5,175 nucleotides of DNA, from positions 1 to 5,175 of the forward strand of contig QIAI01000114.1 in assembly GCA_003224995.1 (NCBI GenBank), given 5' to 3'. The position numbers were made by a program, and so were the translations under genes. The notes beneath the pieces are model-generated. The model did not search any database. It was not told the origin of the DNA and worked only from the letters and a program-made list of their open reading frames with translations. The DNA comes from Acidobacteriota bacterium (lineage in GTDB: Bacteria; Acidobacteriota; Terriglobia; Terriglobales; Acidobacteriaceae). Of this stretch, positions 1 through 5,175 are shown one piece after another (within the stretch, counting starts at the first letter, position 1; each line of letters begins with the position of its first letter).

Positions 1-1566
1 CTCAGCATCACCGAAGAGCAACTGGCGCAGCATGAAAGTCTGCGCAAGCTTGCCGAAGATACAAAAAAGGCCGGGTTCTCGGATGCTTTGGTGCTCGGTA
101 TGGGCGGTTCGAGCCTCTGTCCCGAAGTTCTGGCCATGACCTATGGCAAGATTGCAGGCAGCCCGCAATTGCACGTGCTGGATTCCACGGACCCTGCCCA
201 GATCAAGTCTTTTGAAGACCGGATCGATCTCGACAAGACGCTCTTCATCGTTTCCAGTAAATCCGGCAGCACGCTCGAACCCAACATCTTCAAACAATAT
301 TTCTTTGAACGAGTGAAGCAAGTGGCGGGTGACCAGGCGGGCAGCCGATTCATCGCAGTCACCGACCCCGGGTCCAAGTTGCAGAAGGTAGCCGAGTCGG
401 ACAAGTTCCGGCACATTTTCCCTGGCGTCCCCAGCATCGGAGGACGTTACTCGGCGCTGTCCAACTTCGGCATGGTTCCCGCCGCCATCATGGGAGTGGA
501 TACCAAAAAGCTCATGGAGCGCACTGAAGAAATGGTGCAAGCTTGCGCATCTACCGTGCCGGTAGAAGAAAATCCAGGTGTCATTCTCGGATTGATTCTC
601 GGGTGTGCCGCCATCGCCGGCCGCGATAAGGTCACCATCATTGCCTCGCCCGGCATCTTCGATTTGGGAGCGTGGCTGGAGCAGTTGCTTGCCGAGTCCA
701 CTGGCAAGCAGGGCAAGGGCATCATCCCGGTGGATCGGGAGTTGACCGCGGCCCCCGATGTTTATGGCAAGGATCGAGTATTTGCTTACCTGCGGCTGGA
801 GTCCGCACCGGACGCCCAACAAGACAGCAAGGTTGATGCGCTGGAGAAGGCTGGACAGCCCGTTATCCGAATCGGAATTGGTGACACTTACGATTTGGGC
901 CAGGAATTTTTCCGCTGGGAAATCGCGACTGCTGTCGCAGGGTCCATCCTGCGGATCAATCCTTTCAACCAACCCGATGTCGAGGCCAGCAAAATTGCCA
1001 CCAAGAATCTGACATCTGAGTACGAGAAGACCGGTTCTTTACCCTCGGAAAAGCCAGTGCTCGAGGATAAGGGTGTAAAGCTCTTCACCGACGAGAAGAA
1101 CGCGGCCGAACTCGCGAAGCTTACGGCTTCCGACAAATCACTGGTGGGCTATCTGAAAGCACATTTCAGCCGCATGCAAGCCGGCGACTACTTTGCGCTT
1201 CTCGCCTATGTCGAGATGAATGAAGCGCACGAGCAGGCATTGCAGAAAGTTCGGCATGCGGTGCGGAATAAGAAACGGGTCGCAACCTGCCTGGGCTTTG
1301 GCCCGCGATTTTTGCATTCCACTGGCCAGGCCTACAAGGGTGGTCCGAATTCCGGGGTGTTCCTGCAGTTAACCTGCGACGATGCCAAGGACCTTCCGGT
1401 CCCGGGACAGCGTTATACGTTCGGGGCGGTAAAAGCGGCGCAGGCACGCGGAGATTTCCAGGTGCTTACAGAACGCGGCCGGCGTGCCTTACGCGTACAT
1501 CTGGGAGCCGACCTGGAAGCGGGGCTGCGCACCTTAGAGGCAGCTGTTAATCAGGCTCTGAGCTAA
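1..1566 (+). CDS. pgi: Phosphoglucose isomerase, C-terminal 521 residues; probably the Pgi half of a transaldolase-Pgi fusion (5' truncated by window edge)
   Basis: Interconverts glucose 6-phosphate and fructose 6-phosphate in the cytoplasm. The frame is open from base 1, so the true start lies upstream; the in-frame TTG at 88 is not a credible start because it would fall right at the first sugar-phosphate motif. Counting codons from base 1, visible motifs are GMGGSS (33-38), the phosphate-binding SSKSGSTLEP (85-94), IGGRYSALSNFG (146-157), AESTGKQGKG with the probable catalytic Glu (about 231-240), the isomerase signature ending FNQPDVEASK (322-331), and HSTGQAYKGGPNSG with the probable catalytic His/Lys (439-452). 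The C-terminal block (CLGFGPRFLHSTG, AAQARGDFQVL, RGRRALRVHLG) is what I recall from bifunctional transaldolase/phosphoglucose isomerases rather than stand-alone E. coli-type Pgi. The fusion is therefore inferred; the transaldolase half is outside the window. Arg at codon 318 replaces a usual Gly (LGINPF). Confidence 0.93.
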   Translation, partial: LSITEEQLAQHESLRKLAEDTKKAGFSDALVLGMGGSSLCPEVLAMTYGKIAGSPQLHVLDSTDPAQIKSFEDRIDLDKTLFIVSSKSGSTLEPNIFKQYFFERVKQVAGDQAGSRFIAVTDPGSKLQKVAESDKFRHIFPGVPSIGGRYSALSNFGMVPAAIMGVDTKKLMERTEEMVQACASTVPVEENPGVILGLILGCAAIAGRDKVTIIASPGIFDLGAWLEQLLAESTGKQGKGIIPVDRELTAAPDVYGKDRVFAYLRLESAPDAQQDSKVDALEKAGQPVIRIGIGDTYDLGQEFFRWEIATAVAGSILRINPFNQPDVEASKIATKNLTSEYEKTGSLPSEKPVLEDKGVKLFTDEKNAAELAKLTASDKSLVGYLKAHFSRMQAGDYFALLAYVEMNEAHEQALQKVRHAVRNKKRVATCLGFGPRFLHSTGQAYKGGPNSGVFLQLTCDDAKDLPVPGQRYTFGAVKAAQARGDFQVLTERGRRALRVHLGADLEAGLRTLEAAVNQALS

Positions 1567-1583
1567 CCCTCGAGTACAACCAA

Positions 1584-1623
1584 CCTTGCCCGCAGTTCTG
1601 GAACTCATTCTGTGCAGGCAAGG
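1584..1623. repeat. Inverted repeat in the pgi-gnd gap
   Basis: CCTTGCC (1584-1590) and GGCAAGG (1617-1623) are perfect 7-base inverted arms. Three further pairs lie just inside (GCA 1592-1594 with TGC 1613-1615) after one mismatch, leaving a loop of about 18 bases. The downstream tract is GTCTGTCCTTTT, with only four T after a spacer, so it is a poor intrinsic terminator. It could be a weak attenuator, an mRNA processing structure, or chance. Confidence 0.3.
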
Positions 1624-1636
1624 GTCTGTCCTTTTG

Positions 1637-1642
1637 AAGGAG
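1637..1642 (+). promoter_or_regulatory. Shine-Dalgarno site of gnd
   Basis: AAGGAG lies 7 bases before the ATG at 1650, an optimal spacing. It selects this start over the out-of-frame ATG at 1646. The site is also inside a possible hairpin (1624-1644) described in the findings. Confidence 0.8.
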
Positions 1643-1649
1643 ACGATGC

Positions 1650-2642
1650 ATGCAGCTGGGAATGGTGGGATTGGGCAAAATGGGCGCGAATATGACGCGC
1701 CGCTTAATGCGTGGTGGACACCAGTTAGTCGTTTCCGACCTGAGTCCGGAGGCGGTGAAAGGCTTGGCCGGAGAGGGTGCGGTCGCATCCACCTCCCTTC
1801 AGGATCTGGTCAGCAAGCTGAAGGCTCCCCGTGCGGTATGGATCATGGTTCCGGCCGGCGGTCCCACTGAACAGACCGTGCAAACTCTCGCTCAGTATCT
1901 GCAGGCTGGTGACAGCATCATCGATGGCGGCAATTCCTATTTCAAAGACGATGTTCGCCGCGCCAAAAGCCTTAGGGAAAAGGGTATCCATTACGTGGAC
2001 GTTGGCACCAGCGGAGGCGTATGGGGACTGGAGCGCGGATACTGCATGATGATTGGCGGCCCAAAGGAGGCCGTTCAGCGCTTGGACCCCATTTTCAAAA
2101 CGTTGGCTCCGGGCGTGGGCGACATTCCTCGCACTCCCGGGCGCGAGAAACTCGGAGGCACGGCAGAAGACGGCTACATTCATTGTGGAGCGTCCGGCTC
2201 CGCCCATTTCGTGAAGATGGTTCACAACCGCATCGAATACGGAATCATGCAGGCCTACGGCGAGGGCTTTGACATCTTCAAGAATGCCAACAGCAAGGAA
2301 CTTCCCGAAGACCTTCGCTTTGACCTGAACCTCCCCGATATCGCTGAGGTCTGGCGGCGGGGCAGCGTGGTGAGTTCATGGCTCCTCGATCTGACCGCCA
2401 TGGCTCTGACCGAAAACCCCACTCTGTCGGAATACAGTGGCTTCGTCCAGGATTCAGGGGAAGGACGCTGGACCATCCAGGCAGCAATCGATGAAGCCGT
2501 CCCGGTGGACGTGCTCTCCGCCGCACTGTTTGTCCGTTTTCGGTCGCGCCAGGAACATACCTTCGCGGAAAAGATGCTGTCGGCGATGCGCCAGAAGTTT
2601 GGTGGTCACGTGGAGCCCAAAGCGGCGAAAAAAAACGCCTGA
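1650..2642 (+). CDS. gnd: 6-phosphogluconate dehydrogenase, decarboxylating, short (about 330-residue) type
   Basis: Oxidatively decarboxylates 6-phosphogluconate to ribulose 5-phosphate, reducing NAD+ or NADP+, in the cytoplasm. The 330-residue length matches the short GndA/YqeC-like class, not the roughly 470-residue classical enzyme. The Rossmann loop is GLGKMG (7-12), followed by MVPAG (66-70) and GGNSYFKDD (93-101). The substrate loop GTSGGVWG (119-126) has the expected Ser-Gly-Gly (121-123). The active-site block HFVKMVHN (186-193) contains Lys189 and Asn193, followed by Glu196, with the spacing of the known catalytic Lys and Glu. The C-terminal domain includes DSGEGRW (268-274). Two oddities: residue 194 is Arg where the family has Gly (HNGIEYG), and residue 185 is Ala where Gly is usual before HFVKM. 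The Lys-rich tail is encoded across an A8 run (2628-2635). The gap to zwf is 39 bp. The cofactor preference cannot be settled by eye. Confidence 0.95.
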   Translation: MQLGMVGLGKMGANMTRRLMRGGHQLVVSDLSPEAVKGLAGEGAVASTSLQDLVSKLKAPRAVWIMVPAGGPTEQTVQTLAQYLQAGDSIIDGGNSYFKDDVRRAKSLREKGIHYVDVGTSGGVWGLERGYCMMIGGPKEAVQRLDPIFKTLAPGVGDIPRTPGREKLGGTAEDGYIHCGASGSAHFVKMVHNRIEYGIMQAYGEGFDIFKNANSKELPEDLRFDLNLPDIAEVWRRGSVVSSWLLDLTAMALTENPTLSEYSGFVQDSGEGRWTIQAAIDEAVPVDVLSAALFVRFRSRQEHTFAEKMLSAMRQKFGGHVEPKAAKKNA

Positions 2643-2681
2643 ATGCGCACCCGAGGAATGCAGGTTTAAGACGAGCCCTTT

Positions 2682-2918
2682 ATGGCCAAGACCGAGATCG
2701 CGCCCGCCGTTAGCGCACAGCCTTCTGGAAAAACTGCCGACCCCTGCGTAATGGTGATCTTCGGAGGACTTTGCCGTAATTGGGATTTCCCGAAGTCCCA
2801 TGTCGTCGGAAGACTACCGCAAGCGCGTCACCGAAGACATGAAGTCGTTCGCCACCGGAGAAGTCACGCCCGATCTATGGGAATGGTTTGTGCGCCGGCT
2901 GCATTACATGTCGGGTAA
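2682..2918 (+). pseudogene. zwf: Severed N-terminus of glucose-6-phosphate dehydrogenase (zwf 5' fragment)
   Basis: From ATG 2682 this frame encodes 29 residues that look like a normal G6PD start: an Ala/Ser/Pro-rich leader, then DPCVMVIFGG (20-29), the first beta strand of the Rossmann fold, ending at base 2768. In intact enzymes this continues with a glycine-rich loop of the type GASGDLTKRK. Here it runs instead into about 49 unrelated residues and stops at 2916-2918. The rest of the enzyme lies in another frame beginning at about 2761. A weak AAGACGAG (2668-2675) is the only ribosome-binding candidate. I read 2682-4149 as one ancestral zwf, broken by a deletion of about 20-25 codons that also shifts the frame. 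Whether the break is biological or a sequence error cannot be told from the window. Confidence 0.82.
2761..2768 (+). other. Deletion junction in zwf
   Basis: The word TCGGAGGA sits exactly where the two zwf frames meet. With the preceding T (2760) it completes F-G-G of the N-terminal strand; read from 2761 with the next C it gives S-E-D, leading into FAVIGISRSPM, typical G6PD sequence. The new frame has TGA at 2755-2757, so it cannot be read from upstream. This is the expected footprint of a deletion between two copies of a short direct repeat. Confidence 0.65.
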
Positions 2919-4149
2919 TTTCGACGCTCCGGAGACTTACGTAAAACTCAAAGAATTATTAGCGAAAGTCGATCAGGGATTCTCCGCGCACGGCAACTAT
3001 TTCTTCTATCTCGCCACCAACCCGGATGCGTTCGGCCCGATTGTGAAGAACCTCGCCGAAACTGAGCTGATGAAGCAAATTGACCATCAGTGGCGGCGAG
3101 TCATCGTGGAAAAACCTTTTGGACACGATTTGGAAAGCGCTCGCGCCCTGAATCAAGAATTGCTCACGTTTGCGGATGAAAAGCAGATTTACCGCATCGA
3201 CCACTATCTGGGGAAGGAAACGGTCCAGAACATCCTGGCGCTCCGCTTTGCCAACGGTATTTTCGAACCCATCTGGAACCGCCGTTACATCGATAACATT
3301 CAGATTACGGTAGCGGAGACCGTGGGCGTGGAAAAACGTGGCGGCTACTACGACACAGCTGGCGCATTGCGTGACATGGTGCCCAACCACATCATGCAAT
3401 TGATTACGCTGACCGCCATGGAACCGCCGGTTTCTTTTCGAGCGGATTCGGTGCGCGACGAGCAATCGAAGATTCTTCATGCCATTCAGCCGCTGAGCGC
3501 GGAAGAGGTGCTGACGCGCACAGTCCGCGGACAGTACGGAGAAGGCGTCATCAACGGAGAACGGGTTCCGCTCTATCGTGCGGAGCCGGGGGTTCCTCCC
3601 GACTCCAGGACCGAGACTTTCGTCGCCATGAAACTGCTGATCGACAATTGGCGCTGGGCGGATGTCCCGTTCTATCTGCGCACCGGAAAGCGCATGCCGC
3701 AGCGCAATACCTACATCGTGATTCAATTCCGCCGCGCTCCTTTCGTCCTGTTCCGCGATACACCGGTGGAGAACCTCATGCCCAATCAGCTGGTGCTGCA
3801 TATCCAGCCAGAGGAAGGCATCTCGCTGCGTTTTGCCGCGAAGGCTCCCGGAGCGCAGATGCGGCTGGGCAGTGTAGACATGAATTTTGAGTATGCGGAT
3901 TATTTCGGAGTTCAGCCCAGCACCGGATACGAACGTCTGCTGCACGATTGCATGATCGGCGATCAGACTTTATTTCAGCGTGCCGACATGGTTGAGGCCG
4001 GGTGGTGTGTGGTCAGTCCGGCGTTGGATGTCTGGAAAGCTCTTCCACCCCGAAATTTTCCCAATTACCCCGCCGGCACTTGGGGGCCTCGGGAAGCCGA
4101 CGAACTCCTCGAGCGGGATGGCCGCCGCTGGAGGAATCTGGAGAAATGA
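2800..4149 (+). CDS. zwf: Glucose-6-phosphate dehydrogenase, main body lacking the NADP-binding N-terminus (frameshifted zwf)
   Basis: An intact enzyme would oxidise glucose 6-phosphate to 6-phosphogluconolactone with NADP+. The homologous frame actually begins at about 2761 (SEDFAVIGISRSP), but the first ATG is 2800, giving 449 residues against about 500-515 for the family. Retained motifs are EKPFG (104-108), the substrate signature RIDHYLGKE (132-140), RFANGIFEPIWNRR (149-162), GGYYDTAGALRDM (181-193), NH (196-197) with the probable catalytic His197, TETFVAMKL (271-279), FYLRTGKR (291-298) and QPEEGISL. The C-terminus is a normal LLERDGRRW type. Missing are the first beta strand, glycine-rich loop and first helix of the Rossmann domain, so this product alone should not bind NADP+. 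No good ribosome-binding site precedes 2800. The stop overlaps the glk start (ATGA, 4146-4149). The body shows no other stop or frameshift, so the lesion is recent or artefactual. Confidence 0.88.
   Translation: MSSEDYRKRVTEDMKSFATGEVTPDLWEWFVRRLHYMSGNFDAPETYVKLKELLAKVDQGFSAHGNYFFYLATNPDAFGPIVKNLAETELMKQIDHQWRRVIVEKPFGHDLESARALNQELLTFADEKQIYRIDHYLGKETVQNILALRFANGIFEPIWNRRYIDNIQITVAETVGVEKRGGYYDTAGALRDMVPNHIMQLITLTAMEPPVSFRADSVRDEQSKILHAIQPLSAEEVLTRTVRGQYGEGVINGERVPLYRAEPGVPPDSRTETFVAMKLLIDNWRWADVPFYLRTGKRMPQRNTYIVIQFRRAPFVLFRDTPVENLMPNQLVLHIQPEEGISLRFAAKAPGAQMRLGSVDMNFEYADYFGVQPSTGYERLLHDCMIGDQTLFQRADMVEAGWCVVSPALDVWKALPPRNFPNYPAGTWGPREADELLERDGRRWRNLEK
4130..4135 (+). promoter_or_regulatory. 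Shine-Dalgarno site of glk inside the end of zwf
   Basis: GGAGGA ends 10 bases before the ATG at 4146, within the last codons of zwf. With the ATGA overlap it supports both the 4146 start and translational coupling to zwf. Confidence 0.65.
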
Positions 4150-5144
4150 TACTCGCCGGCGATATAGGCGGCAGGCACGCGCGGCTTGCCTACTTTCAAC
4201 CGCAAGAGGGGCACCTGACGCTAGCCGCACAGGGCGTCTTTCCCAGCCGCGAACATCGCGGCCTGGACGAAATCGTGGCCCAGTTCGTTGGCGGCCAAGC
4301 GACGCGTCCGGACCTGGCCTGCTTCGGCGTCGCAGGTCCGGTTCGTAACGGAAAAGTGGAGACCTCGAATCTGCCTTGGACGGTGGAGGCCAGCCGCCTT
4401 GCGGGCGAATTGCGACTTCCCTCCACTATGCTCATCAATGATCTCGAAGCAAACGCCTGGGGCATTGCGAATTTAGGGGAGAACGATCTGGTTGCGCTCA
4501 ACCGGGTCAAAGGCACGCCGGTGGGCAATCAGGCCGTGATTTCAGCGGGCACCGGGCTGGGGGAAGCGGGCCTGTTCTGGAATGGGAAGGACTACGAGAT
4601 CTTCGCGTCCGAAGGCGGTCATTGCGATTTCGCCGCCCGCAGCGAACTAGAAATCGATCTGCTCCGCTATCTGATGGCGCGATTTGGCCATGTCAGTTAC
4701 GAGCGCATTGTTTCCGGGCCGGGCCTGGTCAACGTGTACCACTTCCTGCGCGACACACATCGTGGCGAAGAGCCGCAATGGTTAACGGAAGAACTCGCCC
4801 ACGGCGACCAAGCCGCAACCATCTCGCGCGCCGCCATCGCCGGCAAAAGTGTTCTCGCGGAACACTCCCTGGATCTCTGGATCTCAATTTACGGAGCCGA
4901 GGCGGGAAATCTCGCGCTCAAGCTGATGGCCACGGGTGGGGTGTTTCTGGGTGGCGGAATCGCTCCGAAAGTTATTTCAAAACTTTCTGGACCGCTCTTC
5001 ATGCAGGCCTTCGTGGGCAAGGGACGCATGCAACCCTTACTGGAATCCATTCCCGTCAGAGTGATCACCAACGACAACATCGCGCTCTTTGGCGCCGCGC
5101 GCTATGCTCTCGCCAAGGGAATAGCGGCGAACGGATCGAAATGA
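4146..5144 (+). CDS. glk: Glucokinase (Glk family, ATP-dependent)
   Basis: Phosphorylates glucose to glucose 6-phosphate with ATP in the cytoplasm, feeding the Pgi and Zwf reactions encoded beside it. The 332 residues fit the bacterial Glk family (about 320-340). The N-terminal phosphate motif is at 6-15 (DIGGRHARLA). Next come FGVAGPV (60-66), LINDLEANAWG (96-106) with glucose-binding Asn98 and catalytic Asp99, and the second phosphate motif SAGTGLGEAGL (133-143). SEGGHCDF (155-162) has Glu156 and His159, and Glu186 precedes SGPGLVN (190-196). These match the E. coli Glk glucose ligands with an offset of one residue. GGVFLGGGIAPK (264-275) is the adenosine motif. An open frame runs farther upstream from 4002, but 4146 fits the family N-terminus, has a Shine-Dalgarno site and makes the ATGA overlap with zwf. 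Oddity: Arg10 (AGG) replaces the usual Thr of GGT in the phosphate motif. A further 4-base overlap joins glk to the next gene. Confidence 0.95.
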   Translation: MILAGDIGGRHARLAYFQPQEGHLTLAAQGVFPSREHRGLDEIVAQFVGGQATRPDLACFGVAGPVRNGKVETSNLPWTVEASRLAGELRLPSTMLINDLEANAWGIANLGENDLVALNRVKGTPVGNQAVISAGTGLGEAGLFWNGKDYEIFASEGGHCDFAARSELEIDLLRYLMARFGHVSYERIVSGPGLVNVYHFLRDTHRGEEPQWLTEELAHGDQAATISRAAIAGKSVLAEHSLDLWISIYGAEAGNLALKLMATGGVFLGGGIAPKVISKLSGPLFMQAFVGKGRMQPLLESIPVRVITNDNIALFGAARYALAKGIAANGSK

Positions 5145-5175
5145 ACACCTCACCCACCCTCCGCATCCTGCCTGA
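5141..5175 (+). CDS. pgl: Start of next gene, probably 6-phosphogluconolactonase (3' truncated by window edge)
   Basis: An ATG at 5141 overlaps the glk stop (ATGA, 5141-5144) and opens a frame to the window end, giving only 11 full codons: MNTSPTLRILP. An LRILP(D) start resembles the first strand of DevB-type 6-phosphogluconolactonases, and pgl is the one step of the oxidative pentose phosphate pathway otherwise missing from this cluster. The gene call rests on the coupled start; the function is mainly inferred from context. A second sugar-phosphate enzyme or a regulator is possible. Confidence 0.5.
   Translation, partial: MNTSPTLRILP

Noticed and set aside
88..90. TTG at 88 as the start of the isomerase gene
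   Set aside because: The frame is open to base 1 with family-like sequence before it. A start here would remove the domain's N-terminal region.
1584..1635. Rho-independent terminator between pgi and gnd
   Set aside because: The stem has a loop of about 18 bases and an internal mismatch, and the following tract has only four consecutive T after a spacer of several bases, so it is at best a weak attenuator.
1725..2225. Open frame of 166 codons on the - strand opposite gnd
   Set aside because: It is antisense to the gnd Rossmann domain, with no familiar motif and no ribosome-binding evidence; it is a shadow of gnd.
2682..2800. Programmed ribosomal frameshift joining the two zwf frames
   Set aside because: A frameshift could join the frames, but the product would still lack the glycine-rich loop and first helix. 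There is no slippery heptamer at the join, so a deletion explains it better.
2959..3945. Long open frame (328 codons) on the - strand opposite zwf
   Set aside because: It lies wholly antisense to a strongly conserved G6PD body, shows no recognisable domain, and is explained by the codon bias of the sense gene.
4002..4145. Upstream extension of glk by 48 codons
   Set aside because: This region is zwf coding sequence. The 4146 start matches the family N-terminus, has a Shine-Dalgarno site and forms the ATGA overlap.
1..5175. Mobile element, CRISPR array, tRNA/rRNA or phage material
   Set aside because: No transposase or integrase motifs, spaced repeats or RNA-gene structures were seen. Nearly every base is in housekeeping genes.

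Overview
The window is a stretch of central carbon metabolism from a bacterial chromosome, with every gene on the + strand. The layout is: the C-terminal part of a phosphoglucose isomerase that looks like the Pgi half of a transaldolase-Pgi fusion (1-1566); a short-type decarboxylating 6-phosphogluconate dehydrogenase (gnd, 1650-2642); a glucose-6-phosphate dehydrogenase locus (zwf, 2682-4149) broken near its 5' end; a glucokinase (glk, 4146-5144); and the first codons of a further gene (from 5141), probably 6-phosphogluconolactonase (pgl). Protein style and gene order resemble Acidobacteriota (Terriglobia-like) genomes. That assignment is from memory of the families and is moderate at best. 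Codon use is fairly GC-rich and looks even across all genes, with no sign of a mobile element, CRISPR array or RNA gene.

The genes form one pathway module. Glucokinase makes glucose 6-phosphate. Zwf and Pgl oxidise it to 6-phosphogluconate, and Gnd decarboxylates that to ribulose 5-phosphate. The transaldolase/Pgi protein returns pentose-phosphate carbon to fructose and glucose 6-phosphate. Gaps are 83 bp (pgi-gnd) and 39 bp (gnd-zwf). zwf/glk and glk/next gene overlap by ATGA, so at least the last three genes are very likely cotranscribed and translationally coupled.

The main anomaly is zwf. Its N-terminus (ending C-V-M-V-I-F-G-G) is in one frame, and the rest (starting S-E-D-F-A-V-I-G) is in another. 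The roughly 20-25 residues that should lie between, carrying the glycine-rich NADP-binding loop and first Rossmann helix, are absent. The join is an 8-base word, TCGGAGGA, that can be read as the end of the left part or the start of the right part, as expected for a deletion (or assembly collapse) between short direct repeats. The other 450 or so codons look intact, so the event is recent or an artefact.

Second, several normally conserved residues in Gnd, Glk and perhaps Pgi are altered, each explainable by a single G/C transversion. This may be natural divergence, relaxed selection or base-calling error. I found no undescribed multi-gene system.
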